Of a stretch of DNA of 64,000 nt, positions 17,275 through 26,021 are shown one piece after another. The DNA is taken from assembly GCA_963714425.1 (NCBI GenBank), contig CAVQOI010000004.1, positions 186,001 through 250,000 on the forward strand, written 5' to 3'. Both the position numbers and the translations under genes were made by a program. Under the pieces are notes generated by a model. The model was not told where the DNA came from. It made no database searches and worked only from the letters and a program-made list of their open reading frames with translations. Positions within the stretch are counted from its first letter, which is position 1; every line of letters begins with the position of its first letter. This stretch comes from DATCYX01 sp963714425 (lineage in GTDB: Bacteria; Chloroflexota; Anaerolineae; Anaerolineales; UBA4823).

Positions 17275-17652
17275 TTACTCTTCGATCAGCTCCAAAATTA
17301 CCATGTCCGCCGCATCGCTCTGGCGCAAGCCCAGGCTGAGCATGCGAGTATAGCCGCCGGGACGGTTTTCAAAGCGCGGCGCAATCTCATCAAATAAGCG
17401 CTTGACCGCCTGAGCATCTCCCAACCGGGCAGCAGCCAATCGGCGCGCATTTACTGCACCTACTTCACCAGCCAGGTTGCCACGTTTAGCGAGAGTAATC
17501 AGCCGCTCTGCCTGACCGCGGATTGCTTGTGCTTTTGCACGTGTCGTCCGGATTCGCTCGTGTTCAAATAATTGCTTGATCATAATTCGCCGCAGCGCTG
17601 TGCGTTCATCCTTGCCGCGGTTCAATCGTTTGCCTGAAATTCTATGGCGCAT
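17275..17652 (-). CDS. rplQ: 50S ribosomal protein L17
   Basis: 125 residues. It opens MRHRISGKRLNRGKDERTALR, the strongly conserved L17 N-terminus. It lies near the exit tunnel opening. The start is four bases after the rpoA stop, in the usual rpoA-rplQ pair. Confidence 0.98.
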   Translation of the reverse strand: MRHRISGKRLNRGKDERTALRRIMIKQLFEHERIRTTRAKAQAIRGQAERLITLAKRGNLAGEVGAVNARRLAAARLGDAQAVKRLFDEIAPRFENRPGGYTRMLSLGLRQSDAADMVILELIEE

Positions 17653-17656
17653 AAGG

Positions 17657-18628
17657 TTACTCCGCCTCGATTTCGTCTGAGTCTTCGAGGTAGCCTTTCT
17701 CTTGCATCTTTTGGCGCAGCTCGTCCAAGCTCTTTTCCCCGAAGTTGCGGATTGACATCACCGCCTCATCCCCTTTTTCGAGCAACTCCAATACCTCGCC
17801 AATGGTGGTAATGCCTGTGCGTTTGAGGGAGTTGAACACCCTGACAGACAAGTCAAGGTTCTCAATGGGTGTCTCGATGATCTCGCTTGTCAGCCGCCCA
17901 CCTTCTTCTTGGGTCTCAGCAAGAGATGAAAGCGACTCTTCGCTCACCCCAGCCAGGTGGCGTAAATGATCAATGAGCAATTTGGCAGCGTTGCTTAATG
18001 CTTCCTCTGGTCCAATTGTGCCATCCGTCCAGATCTCCATATTAAGGCTATCGTAATTGGTGCTCTGGCCAACACGTGCGTAACCGACATCCCAGTTCAC
18101 ACGGCGCACCGGGCTGTAGATGGCATCCACTGGGAGCTCGCCGATCGGCAAGCGACCTGTGCGATCGTCCGCAGGAGAATATCCCCTGCCGCGCTCTGCA
18201 GTCAGCTCGATCTCAAGATTGGTATCGCTCTCATCAACAGTAAAGAGATAGAGATCTGGATTGACAATCTCCACCTCGGGTGGTGCGATGATATCTGCAG
18301 CTGTAACTACCCCGCCCCCGCGCACCTCCAGGTGCAGGCGAGCTGTCTCCATGTCTTCCATTCTCAAGCGTAATAGCTTGATTTGGAGCATTACACGGAT
18401 CACATCTTCCCGCACACCAGGGATATCGCTAAATTCGTGTTGCACATCGGCAATACGAATTGAGGTGACCGCCGCGCCCTCAAGCGAAGAGAGCAGCACC
18501 CGTCGGAGGGCATTACCCAACGTGACGCCGTAACCACGCTCTAAAGGGCTAATGACAAAATTGCCATAGTTGCGCGCCTCCGCTTTGCGCTCAATTTTCG
18601 GCGTTACCATATTACTTAAACCTATCAC
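17657..18628 (-). CDS. rpoA: RNA polymerase alpha subunit
   Basis: 323 residues. The N-terminal assembly domain (about 1-235) has GYGVTLGNALRRVLLSSLEGAAV, and the C-terminal DNA- and activator-binding domain (about 255-310) has RVFNSLKRTGITTIGEVLEL and FGEKSLDELRQKM. I accept the GTG at 18628, because GAGGTGA lies 4 bases upstream. A long inverted repeat separates it from rpsD. Confidence 0.98.
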   Translation of the reverse strand: MIGLSNMVTPKIERKAEARNYGNFVISPLERGYGVTLGNALRRVLLSSLEGAAVTSIRIADVQHEFSDIPGVREDVIRVMLQIKLLRLRMEDMETARLHLEVRGGGVVTAADIIAPPEVEIVNPDLYLFTVDESDTNLEIELTAERGRGYSPADDRTGRLPIGELPVDAIYSPVRRVNWDVGYARVGQSTNYDSLNMEIWTDGTIGPEEALSNAAKLLIDHLRHLAGVSEESLSSLAETQEEGGRLTSEIIETPIENLDLSVRVFNSLKRTGITTIGEVLELLEKGDEAVMSIRNFGEKSLDELRQKMQEKGYLEDSDEIEAE

Positions 18629-18651
18629 GGTTCACCTCGAATTATTTCAAA

Positions 18652-18711
18652 GTTGTAGGTCAAGCGATTGATGGTTCGTAAACACTCAATGCTTGACCCG
18701 CAACGTACAAC
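18652..18711 (-). promoter_or_regulatory. Long hairpin in the rpsD-rpoA spacer
   Basis: Inverted repeat GGTCAAGC (18658-18665) / GCTTGACC (18691-18698), extended inwards by ATTGA / TCAAT and outwards by GTTGTA / TACAAC. It fills most of the spacer between the rpsD stop and the rpoA ribosome site. There is no U-tract, so it is not a terminator. It could be an S4-binding or RNA-processing site (inference). Confidence 0.5.
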
Positions 18712-18715
18712 CATG

Positions 18716-19357
18716 TTATCTAGAGTAGTACTCGACGATGAGCTGCTCGTGCAGGTTGCCGTCGATTTCAGAGCGCTCGGGGAGTCTGATGACATTGCCT
18801 GACAGCCCTTTCAGATCCCGATCCAGCCATGGCAGTACGTTCTTGGTCTCTGCTACTGCACTCAGATCCTTAAAGTAGGGACGCGAACGGGAGTTTCCTT
18901 CACGCACCGCGATGGAGTCACCTGCTGAGACCAGCATGGAAGGCACATCTGTCCGCCGCCCATTGACCGAAAAATGGCCATGCGTCACCAACAGGCGCGC
19001 TTGGGCGCGGCTATCAGCAAATCCGAGTCGGAAGACGACATTGTCCAGCCGCGATTCGAGAATTTGCAGCAGGTTGAGACCTGTCAAACCCCGGCGTTGT
19101 AATGACACTTCATAATAGCGATGGAACTGGCGCTCGAGAACGCCATAGATACGGCGCGCTTTCTGTTTGGCGCGTAACTGGCGGTTGAAGTCGGACTCAC
19201 GCCGGCGGCGGAATTGGGAGCTCTTCCCATGCTGCCCTGGGGCATATCCACGCCGATCGAAGGCACACTTCGGTGTAAAGCAGCGTTCGCCCTTCAGGAA
19301 TAATTTCTCGCCTTCTCGGCGACATAATTTGCAAACTGGCCCACGATACTTTGCCAT
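18716..19357 (-). CDS. rpsD: 30S ribosomal protein S4, zinc-binding form
   Basis: 213 residues, a primary 16S rRNA binder. The N-terminal block VCKLCRREGEKLFLKGERC followed by FTPKC keeps four Cys, so this is the zinc (C+) form. The S4 RNA-binding domain has RLDNVVFRLGFADSRAQARLLVTHGH. It sits between rpsK and rpoA, the classical alpha-operon order, where S4 is often the autoregulator. Confidence 0.98.
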   Translation of the reverse strand: MAKYRGPVCKLCRREGEKLFLKGERCFTPKCAFDRRGYAPGQHGKSSQFRRRRESDFNRQLRAKQKARRIYGVLERQFHRYYEVSLQRRGLTGLNLLQILESRLDNVVFRLGFADSRAQARLLVTHGHFSVNGRRTDVPSMLVSAGDSIAVREGNSRSRPYFKDLSAVAETKNVLPWLDRDLKGLSGNVIRLPERSEIDGNLHEQLIVEYYSR

Positions 19358-19387
19358 ACGATTCTTACCTATCCTTCCTGATAATTT

Positions 19388-19789
19388 CTAAACCCGGCGC
19401 TTCTTGGGTGGGCGGCAGCCATTATGGGGCACCGGAGTGACATCAGAGATTGAGGTGACTTTCAATCCTAAGGTCTGGATGGCGCGGATTGCCGATTCGC
19501 GGCCAGGTCCGGGGCCCTTGACGAAAACCTCAGCTTCTTGTAGACCCAGAGACATGGCTGCTTTTAACGCCTGTTCCGTCGCCAAACGAGCAGCGAAGGG
19601 CGTGCTTTTGCGGGAACCCTTGAATCCGGCTGATCCTGCGCTACCCCACGCTACCGTGTTTCCCTCGGTATCGGTTACAGTAACGATGGTGTTGTTAAAT
19701 GTCGACAGGATGTGCACCTGTCCGGTAGACAGGGTTCGCTTAGATTTTTTTGTGCCTTTACGGCGTGCAGAACGTACACTTTGAGCCAT
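19388..19789 (-). CDS. rpsK: 30S ribosomal protein S11
   Basis: 133 residues. STFNNTIVTVTDTEGN and the C-terminal DVTPVPHNGCRPPKKRRV are diagnostic. It sits on the small-subunit platform. It follows rpsM at 24 bases. Confidence 0.98.
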   Translation of the reverse strand: MAQSVRSARRKGTKKSKRTLSTGQVHILSTFNNTIVTVTDTEGNTVAWGSAGSAGFKGSRKSTPFAARLATEQALKAAMSLGLQEAEVFVKGPGPGRESAIRAIQTLGLKVTSISDVTPVPHNGCRPPKKRRV

Positions 19790-19813
19790 ACAACCTCACA
19801 TGAATCCTAATGA

Positions 19814-20203
19814 TTATTTCTTCTTTGCACCGCGCCGTCGTCCGCGTCCGGCGACTGTCTTCTTGGGACCTTTACGCGTGCGCGCGTTGGTACGCGTGCG
19901 CTGTCCCCGCACCGGCAGGTTACGGCGATGGCGCAACCCGCGATAGCTGCCGATCTCTATCAGCCTCTTGATATTCAGCTGGACTTCACGGCGCAGGTCG
20001 CCCTCCACTTTGTAATTTTGCGAGATGAATTCGCGAAGGAGGGTTACCTCACCGTCGGTCAGGTCCTTGATGCGCGTATCCGGGCTTACACCGGTCTCCC
20101 GGAGTATGCGGTGGGCGCGCGGCAAGCCCACACCAAAGATATAGGTGAGGCCTACTTCAACTCGTTTATTTCTAGGTAAATCTACGCCTTCAATGCGTGC
20201 CAT
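19814..20203 (-). CDS. rpsM: 30S ribosomal protein S13
   Basis: 129 residues. It starts MARIEGVDLPRNKRVEVGLTY and carries SYRGLRHRRNLPVRGQRT and a very basic tail with GRGRRRGAKKK. It contacts the large subunit across the subunit bridge. It follows rpmJ by 6 bases. Confidence 0.98.
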   Translation of the reverse strand: MARIEGVDLPRNKRVEVGLTYIFGVGLPRAHRILRETGVSPDTRIKDLTDGEVTLLREFISQNYKVEGDLRREVQLNIKRLIEIGSYRGLRHRRNLPVRGQRTRTNARTRKGPKKTVAGRGRRRGAKKK

Positions 20204-20209
20204 ATCTTT

Positions 20210-20323
20210 TTATCCCTGTCGTTGTTTGTGTTTAGGATTCTCACAAATAACATACAAGACGCCCTTTCGCTTGACGATCTTGCATTTTGAACAGCGTTTC
20301 TTGATAGAAGCTGTAACTTTCAT
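20210..20323 (-). CDS. rpmJ: 50S ribosomal protein L36
   Basis: A 37-residue protein starting MKVTASIKKRCSKCKIV, with Cys-x2-Cys, a later Cys and a His (zinc form). The start is the ATG at 20323, with AAGGAAGG 8 bases upstream; the open frame reaches 20530 but has no L36 sequence before that point. Usually infA stands just before rpmJ; here it does not. Confidence 0.97.
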   Translation of the reverse strand: MKVTASIKKRCSKCKIVKRKGVLYVICENPKHKQRQG

Positions 20324-20338
20324 AAAAAAACCTTCCTT

Positions 20339-20376
20339 TTGGCAACGTGCATGAGCTTTGTTCTCCAGGTTGCCAA
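20339..20376 (-). promoter_or_regulatory. Leader hairpin abutting the rpmJ ribosome site
   Basis: Perfect 8-base inverted repeat TTGGCAAC (20339-20346) / GTTGCCAA (20369-20376). On the minus strand the second arm touches AAAGGAAGG, the rpmJ ribosome site. It may tune translation of L36-S13 (inference). Confidence 0.45.
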
Positions 20377-20383
20377 AGTTTGC

Positions 20384-20412
20384 ATTATACCTTATTTGCA
20401 ATCTCTCGTCTA
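20384..20412 (-). promoter_or_regulatory. Candidate internal promoter before rpmJ
   Basis: TAGACG (20407-20412) and TATAAT (20384-20389) on the minus strand, 17 bases apart. It lies just past the map stop codon and would drive the alpha cluster independently. Confidence 0.5.
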
Positions 20413-20433
20413 GCCACACATCCAGGTCGCAAC

Positions 20434-21204
20434 TCAAATTACAGTCAGGATGAGCGGTCCATTTTGTGTGACAGCCACACTGTGCTCGAAGTGGGCGGTC
20501 AGCGATCCATCCAAGGATGCCACGGTCCACTGGTCAGGCAGCACTTTTGTGCGCGGTGTACCCACCAGCACCATCGGTTCCAGCGCGACGGTCATTCCTG
20601 AGCGGAAGACCTGCCCACGGCCTGCATAACCATAGTTTGGCACCTGAGGCCCTTCCCACATAGCTCGTCCGACGCCATGCCCGGTATAATCACGGGTCAG
20701 GTGTAAACCTTGCGCTTCTACGTATTGCTGGATGGCAGCACCAACATCGCCAACACGGTTGCCAGGGCGCAGCTTATCGATCCCGATCTTGAGCGCCTTC
20801 TCCGTCACTTCCATCAAGCGCTGTGCTTCACTCGAGACTTCACCAACCCCGCAGGTAAATGCTGAATCTCCCACGAAGCCTTCGAAAACCGTGCCGCAGT
20901 CCACCGAGACGATATCGCCATCTTGCAGCTTGCGACCACTCGGGATACCGTGTACCATCTCGTCGTTGAGGCTGATGGTGGTCGTGGCTGGATAAGGGTA
21001 TGCTCCCGGCACGCCAAGAAAAGCGGGCTTGGCTGAGTGCTTGCGGATCACATCGGCAGCGAGGGCATCCAGCTCAGCTGTCGTCACACCTGGCTTGATA
21101 GCCTGGCGAACGGCTTCAAGTGCCAGAGCATTAATCCGCCCAGCCTCGCGCATGATGGCGATCTCTTGCTCGTTCTTGATGTAAATACCGCGCTGGCCGA
21201 TCAC
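20434..21204 (-). CDS. map: Methionine aminopeptidase type I
   Basis: Removes the initiator Met from new proteins using two metal ions. 256 residues. Metal ligands can be read: Asp in VSVDCGTVFEGFVGDSAFT, His in LTRDYTGHGVGRAM, Glu in TVALEPMVLVG and the last Glu in TAHFEHSVAVT. The GTG start overlaps the adk stop (GTGA). The order secY-adk-map is standard. Confidence 0.97.
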   Translation of the reverse strand: MIGQRGIYIKNEQEIAIMREAGRINALALEAVRQAIKPGVTTAELDALAADVIRKHSAKPAFLGVPGAYPYPATTTISLNDEMVHGIPSGRKLQDGDIVSVDCGTVFEGFVGDSAFTCGVGEVSSEAQRLMEVTEKALKIGIDKLRPGNRVGDVGAAIQQYVEAQGLHLTRDYTGHGVGRAMWEGPQVPNYGYAGRGQVFRSGMTVALEPMVLVGTPRTKVLPDQWTVASLDGSLTAHFEHSVAVTQNGPLILTVI

Positions 21205-21860
21205 TGTGTATCTCCTGCAGGCAGCGCTGCAAGCAACTCTTGCGATACTTTCTCGATTGGCTGCTTCCCATCTACTTCAACGAGCACGCCGCGATTGCGG
21301 TAATAATCAATCAGAGGCATGGTCTGATTAAAATACACGCGAATGCGGTTGATCACGGTCTCCGCTTTATCGTCCTCACGTTGGTAAAGATCAGATCCGT
21401 CGAAATCGCAGCGACGGGCGTTGCCTGGAGGGTTGAATTTCTCGTGGAAAACATGCCCCTCCGCCCGGCATGTCCATCTTCCGCTCAGGCGCTCCACTAG
21501 CACTGCTTCCGGAACATTGATGAAAGGCACTACATCCACCTTGACACCTGAGCTTGCAAGTAAATCATCCAGGGCTTCTGCCTGAACCGGTGTCCGCGGG
21601 AAACCATCCAGCAATGCACCCTGAGCACAATCGGGGCGAAATAGGCGTTCGCGGATCATCGCAATGGTTACATCATCCGGCACCAACTCGCCTCGATCCA
21701 TGTATCCTCGCGCCAGCTTGCCCAGGTCTGTATCTGCCTTCAGATTCTCACGGAAGATATCTCCAGATGAGATGTGCGGCAGCCCTAGCTCCTTGGAGAT
21801 GAGCTGTGCCTGAGTGCCTTTGCCTGCCCCAGGGGGACCTAGCAGTACGATGAACATCAG
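21201..21860 (-). CDS. adk: Adenylate kinase
   Basis: Interconverts ATP + AMP with 2 ADP. About 219 residues, the long-lid form. The P-loop GPPGAGKGTQ, AMP-binding LLDGFPRT and lid RREDD-type motif (YQREDD) are present. The lid keeps only two of the four Cys of zinc-type lids (TCRAEGHVFH and RRCDFDG), so metal binding may be altered or lost. I use the ATG at 21860, which aligns with the family; a GTG at 21872 is also open. Confidence 0.96.
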   Translation of the reverse strand: MMFIVLLGPPGAGKGTQAQLISKELGLPHISSGDIFRENLKADTDLGKLARGYMDRGELVPDDVTIAMIRERLFRPDCAQGALLDGFPRTPVQAEALDDLLASSGVKVDVVPFINVPEAVLVERLSGRWTCRAEGHVFHEKFNPPGNARRCDFDGSDLYQREDDKAETVINRIRVYFNQTMPLIDYYRNRGVLVEVDGKQPIEKVSQELLAALPAGDTQ

Positions 21861-21874
21861 CTTATGCACCAATC

Positions 21875-23230
21875 CTAACGGATCAAAAGCGTATCGTCAT
21901 ATCCGTGCAGCTTAAGCTCTGCTTCAATGTTAAAGAACGTATCCCGGACAACACCAACTACGATCAGCAATCCTGCCGAGGAGACCAGCAGCAAACCACT
22001 CTGGTTTCCTAAATTGATTCCAAAGCCCGACAGGATCAATGTAACCAACACAGGCAGCACAGCCACTAATCCCAGGAATAGCGCACCTGGGAAGGTGATT
22101 CGGCGCAGCACACGCGTTAAGTACTTTTGCGTAGGCGCACCCCGGGAAACGCCCGGGATCTGAGCACCAACGCGTTTGAGGTTCTCACCATAGTTCTGCT
22201 GGGCGAAGATCACATCGGTGTAAAAGAACGTGAAGCCTACCACCATCAGGAAATACATAACCCAATATACCGGGCTATTTCCGCCAAATAGGTTGTTCAC
22301 GCTGGTAGCTGTATTCGCCACCCATTGCGTTTGAGAGTTGATAAAAAAGCCCGCCACAATCGCCGGAAAAGTGAGTAGTGCCTGGGCGAAAATCAGCGGG
22401 ATCATACCCGCCATATTCACCATCAGGGGCAGCGTGCCTTTTACCGGCATGGACATGCGATTGCCTACGCGCCTTCCTGGGTACATTACTGGTACGTTTC
22501 GGCGACCCTGCTGTACGTAAACGATGGCGAAGATGATCAACCCCATCATGAGAATCAATAGGAATGGCACAAACCAGCGGGTTGCCTCATCTGCCAGCAT
22601 GCGCGCAAGGTTTGCTGGCACATCAGCCACAATACCGGCAAAGATAATCAGGGATAGCCCCTGGTTGCGGATGCCATACTCGGAGATCAGCTCTCCAAGC
22701 CAGATGGCGAACATTGTGCCGGCTGTCATGCTCAAGATAACCGTAACTGAAGGTAGCAGGCTTGCACCGCTAAAACCGAAGTTCTCGACAATAGGCACGC
22801 CACCGGTAAAGGCAGAGAACAGATTGATTTGCCCGACTGCATTCAATGCCGCCATTGGCACTGCCAGGATGTATGTCCACTTCTCCATCCACTTTTGACC
22901 TTCACGTGGATCCTCTTCCATGCGCCTCTGTAACGCCGGGATAATTGGCACCAGAAGCTGAAGGATAATCTGGGCGGTGATGTATGGATATACACCCATA
23001 GCCAGAACGGAGAAATTCGAGACTGTACCTCCCGAGAGCATGTTGAGCAGACTGAACAATGTCCCACCTGCTCCGCCACCCGAGAGGATGCCGGCGATCG
23101 CTTCGCGGTTGGCTCCTGGGACAGGAACGTGTGCAGCCAGCCGGAAGATCACCAGTATCCCGATCGTTACGACCAATTTGCGTCGGATATCTTTCGCAGT
23201 CCAGAGGAAGCGCCAGGCAGATCGCTTCAT
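21875..23230 (-). CDS. secY: Protein translocase subunit SecY
   Basis: 451 residues with ten membrane helices, forming the protein-conducting channel. Typical blocks are FRLAAHVPVPG in the first helix, GMIPLIFAQALL near helix 7 and the cytosolic loop with QNYGENLKRVGAQIPGV. It follows rplO by 47 bases and precedes adk. Confidence 0.98.
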   Translation of the reverse strand: MKRSAWRFLWTAKDIRRKLVVTIGILVIFRLAAHVPVPGANREAIAGILSGGGAGGTLFSLLNMLSGGTVSNFSVLAMGVYPYITAQIILQLLVPIIPALQRRMEEDPREGQKWMEKWTYILAVPMAALNAVGQINLFSAFTGGVPIVENFGFSGASLLPSVTVILSMTAGTMFAIWLGELISEYGIRNQGLSLIIFAGIVADVPANLARMLADEATRWFVPFLLILMMGLIIFAIVYVQQGRRNVPVMYPGRRVGNRMSMPVKGTLPLMVNMAGMIPLIFAQALLTFPAIVAGFFINSQTQWVANTATSVNNLFGGNSPVYWVMYFLMVVGFTFFYTDVIFAQQNYGENLKRVGAQIPGVSRGAPTQKYLTRVLRRITFPGALFLGLVAVLPVLVTLILSGFGINLGNQSGLLLVSSAGLLIVVGVVRDTFFNIEAELKLHGYDDTLLIR

Positions 23231-23277
23231 TTCAGAGGCTCCTTGATTGGGTCACAAAAAGCACACATGTGCATGAA

Positions 23278-23733
23278 CTATAGCTCGAGGATTTCAACAC
23301 TGCCACCGACTGCTTCAATTTTCGCCCGCGCGCCAGCGCTCACACGGTGAGCACGAACTTTAAGGGCTACTTTGACATCGCCGCGTCCAAGTATAACAAC
23401 TGGATCCTTGGGTTTACGTAATAAGCGAGCGGCTTCGAGGCTGTCTGGACTGACATCGCTACCAGCCTTAAATTTCTCCAGCTGGTCCAGGTTGACCTCG
23501 TTATAATGCAGCCGGAAGAGAGGTGTGAATCCCTGCCCACGGATAAACGGCAAGCGCCGGTAGAAAGGCAGGTTGCCACCCTGGTGGTAGAGTCGTACAC
23601 CCCCCCCAGCGCGTGCCCCCTGTCCTTTAGTACCTCGACCTGCAGTCTTGCCCTGGCCAGCAGCAGTGCCACGACCAACGCGCTTACGCGATTTCTTCGA
23701 GCCTTCATTCGGCTGTAAATCGTGAAGTTTCAT
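23278..23733 (-). CDS. rplO: 50S ribosomal protein L15
   Basis: 151 residues. The glycine- and lysine-rich N-terminal tail (RVGRGTAAGQGKTAGRGTKG) and LPFYRRLPFIRGQGF are diagnostic. It follows rpmD by 4 bases. Confidence 0.98.
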   Translation of the reverse strand: MKLHDLQPNEGSKKSRKRVGRGTAAGQGKTAGRGTKGQGARAGGGVRLYHQGGNLPFYRRLPFIRGQGFTPLFRLHYNEVNLDQLEKFKAGSDVSPDSLEAARLLRKPKDPVVILGRGDVKVALKVRAHRVSAGARAKIEAVGGSVEILEL

Positions 23734-23737
23734 CGCT

Positions 23738-23944
23738 CTATTCCACTTCCTCCACCTTGAGCAGGTGGATGATTTTTGTTATCATGCCGCGCACGGCAGG
23801 CGAGTCGACGTGTTCAACCGTCTCTTGCATACGGTGAATGCCAAGAGCTCGCACGGTGTCTTTCTGGCGTTGGTTGTAACCAATCGGGCTCTTCACCAAC
23901 GTGATGCGCACGAATTTCTGTTTTTGGGCTTTCTTCTTAGCCAT
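23738..23944 (-). CDS. rpmD: 50S ribosomal protein L30
   Basis: 68 residues. ITLVKSPIGYNQRQKDTVRALGI is the family signature. The start is the ATG at 23944, preceded by GGAGGAA; it overlaps the end of rpsE by 8 bases. The open frame continues to 23992, but this is rpsE sequence in another frame. Confidence 0.97.
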   Translation of the reverse strand: MAKKKAQKQKFVRITLVKSPIGYNQRQKDTVRALGIHRMQETVEHVDSPAVRGMITKIIHLLKVEEVE

Positions 23945-24464
23945 TCTTCCTCCGCTCCCAGAACGGGGTGACATCCTTGACCGACTTCCCACGCAGGGCA
24001 GCGATATCCTGGGGCGATTTGAGTTGCTCCAGGGCGTTCATTGTCGCGTAAACCACGTTGAGTAAGTTGCTGCTACCCAGGGATTTAGTCAGTATATCGG
24101 AAACACCAACCGCTTCAAGCACAGCGCGCACGCCACCGCCAGCAATCACACCGGTACCCGGCGAAGCTGGTTTGAGCATTACTCGTGAGCCAGACACGAC
24201 ACCGAGTACTTCGTGGGGGATGGTTGTGCCAAAAAGGTTCACTTTGTGCATTTCTTTGCGCGCTCTCTCGGAAGCTTTTCGCATTGCGTCGGGAACCGAG
24301 TTGGCTTTACCGGTGCCAACACCTATACTGCCGCGGTTATCGCCGGTAACCACCGTCACGCGGAAGGAGAACCGGCGTCCACCTTTAACGACTTTTGCCA
24401 CGCGAGCAATTTCTACGACGCGCTCGTCAAGCTCTGCTTGTTCAAAATCGACATAATCGCTCAT
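23937..24464 (-). CDS. rpsE: 30S ribosomal protein S5
   Basis: 175 residues. Double-stranded RNA-binding-like N-terminal domain with VVKGGRRFSFRVTVVTGD and a C-terminal S5 domain with VLEAVGVSDILTKSLGSSN. It takes part in decoding fidelity. Confidence 0.98.
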   Translation of the reverse strand: MSDYVDFEQAELDERVVEIARVAKVVKGGRRFSFRVTVVTGDNRGSIGVGTGKANSVPDAMRKASERARKEMHKVNLFGTTIPHEVLGVVSGSRVMLKPASPGTGVIAGGGVRAVLEAVGVSDILTKSLGSSNLLNVVYATMNALEQLKSPQDIAALRGKSVKDVTPFWERRKNG

Positions 24465-24477
24465 ACGTTACTCCTGA

Positions 24478-24846
24478 TTAAAATTCAAGTCCGCCTTCAC
24501 GCGCGCCGTCTGCCAGGGCTTTCAGCCGCCCAATATAGCGATAACCACCCCGGTCAAACACTACTTTGGTGATGCCTTTGACCTTGGCGCGTTCTGCCAG
24601 TATTTTCCCAACCAGGCGGGCTTGATCGCTCTTCTTTTTCCCATCAACCTGACTGCGCAACTCGCTATCAATTGTTGAAGCGGAAGCGATCGTGCGACCA
24701 GCTTCATCATCTATAACCTGGGCATAAATTTCAGCCTGGCTTCGGTACACATTTAAGCGTGGCACATCCGGTGTACCCGAAACTTTCTTGCGCACGCGCC
24801 GGTGCCGCCTTACACGAGCTTCGTTTCGCGATTTTATCTTACCCAT
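24478..24846 (-). CDS. rplR: 50S ribosomal protein L18
   Basis: 122 residues, a 5S rRNA binder. RRHRRVRKKVSGTPDVPRLNVYRS and the end FDRGGYRYIGRLKALADGAREGGL are diagnostic. Confidence 0.98.
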   Translation of the reverse strand: MGKIKSRNEARVRRHRRVRKKVSGTPDVPRLNVYRSQAEIYAQVIDDEAGRTIASASTIDSELRSQVDGKKKSDQARLVGKILAERAKVKGITKVVFDRGGYRYIGRLKALADGAREGGLEF

Positions 24847-24849
24847 AGC

Positions 24850-25392
24850 CTACACCTTGCCTGCCTTGCCAGCTTTTCGGCGGACTTTTTCTTCGATGTA
24901 TTTAATCCCCTTGCCCTTGTATGGCTCTGGGGGGCGTACCATGCGGATATTAGCAGCGACTTGTCCAACCATCTCTTTGTCGATTCCCATCACCTTGACT
25001 TGCCGCGTGCGTGCATCTACATCGAAAGAAATTCCACTCGGGGGTTTCATGGTCACTGGATGGGAAAAACCGACGTGCAGCATCAGGTCGGCACCGGCCA
25101 TTTCAGCACGATAGCCCACTCCGTTGATTTCCAACACTCGTTCAAAGCCTGCGCTTACACCCGTGACCATATTATTTATTAGCGCTCGTGTCATACCGTG
25201 CAAGGCGCGATGCCTCGCCTCGTCGCTTGGCCGAGCTACGATCACCATTTGATCTTCAAGAGCGATTGCAAGATCGCCAGAAAAGGTGCGTACCATCTCA
25301 CCTTTCGGGCCTTTGACCTTGACGGTAGAGCCCTTGATTTTTACGTCTACACCTGCCGGGATAACCACCGGCATACGACCAATTCTTGACAC
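24850..25392 (-). CDS. rplF: 50S ribosomal protein L6
   Basis: 180 residues with the two repeated L6 domains. It starts MSRIGRMPVVIPAGVDV, and the C-terminal RPPEPYKGKGIKYIEEKVRRK is the L6 signature. Three bases separate its stop from the rplR start. Confidence 0.98.
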   Translation of the reverse strand: MSRIGRMPVVIPAGVDVKIKGSTVKVKGPKGEMVRTFSGDLAIALEDQMVIVARPSDEARHRALHGMTRALINNMVTGVSAGFERVLEINGVGYRAEMAGADLMLHVGFSHPVTMKPPSGISFDVDARTRQVKVMGIDKEMVGQVAANIRMVRPPEPYKGKGIKYIEEKVRRKAGKAGKV

Positions 25393-25403
25393 AGCTGCCT
25401 CCT

Positions 25404-25817
25404 TTACCAGATCTTACAAAGGATCTCGCCACCAACACCAATCTGGCGGGCGCGCTGTCCGGTCATCACGCCTTTGGGCGTGGAAACGATAGCGATACCC
25501 ATCCCCGAGAGGACCCAGGGGATCTCGCGTTTGTTGGTATACACGCGGCGGCCTGGCCTGCTGATCCGTTCCAGCCCGGTGATCACAGATTTTCGATCAC
25601 GGCGCTCGCCTACGTACTTCAGGCGGATGCGCAGCACTTTCTGGCCTGTGATTGTTCCTTCCACGGTTTCAAAAGAGGCAATGTAGCCTTCTTCTTTGAG
25701 GATCTTGGCAATTGCAACCTTAAGCTTTGAGCTTGGCAGCGCCACCATTTGATGGCCTACCATTAAGGCGTTGCGGATGCGAGTCAGCATATCTGCGATA
25801 GGATCATTAACACTCAT
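25404..25817 (-). CDS. rpsH: 30S ribosomal protein S8
   Basis: 137 residues. It starts NDPIADMLTRIRNALM, with the C-terminal signature GIAIVSTPKGVMTGQRAR. In E. coli S8 controls the spc operon, but no such site was identified here. Confidence 0.98.
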   Translation of the reverse strand: MSVNDPIADMLTRIRNALMVGHQMVALPSSKLKVAIAKILKEEGYIASFETVEGTITGQKVLRIRLKYVGERRDRKSVITGLERISRPGRRVYTNKREIPWVLSGMGIAIVSTPKGVMTGQRARQIGVGGEILCKIW

Positions 25818-25835
25818 TCCATCACCTCCGCCTGC

Positions 25836-26018
25836 CTACCAGGAAGACTTTGTCACGCCGGGGATTTTGCCCTCTAGCGCTAGCTCACGGAAACAAATGC
25901 GGCATAGACCAAAGCGGCGAATATAACCGCGCGGCCGGCCACATCGCATACAACGATTACGCACGCGATTCTCGTATTTCCTGCGGGTTTCCCGGATTAT
26001 CATGCACTTTTTTGCCAT
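25836..26018 (-). CDS. rpsN: 30S ribosomal protein S14, zinc (type Z)
   Basis: 60 residues, the short zinc form. Cys-x2-Cys pairs are visible at RNRCMRCGRP and FGLCRICFRELA. It lies between rplE and rpsH as usual. Confidence 0.98.
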   Translation of the reverse strand: MAKKCMIIRETRRKYENRVRNRCMRCGRPRGYIRRFGLCRICFRELALEGKIPGVTKSSW

Positions 26019-26021
26019 TAT

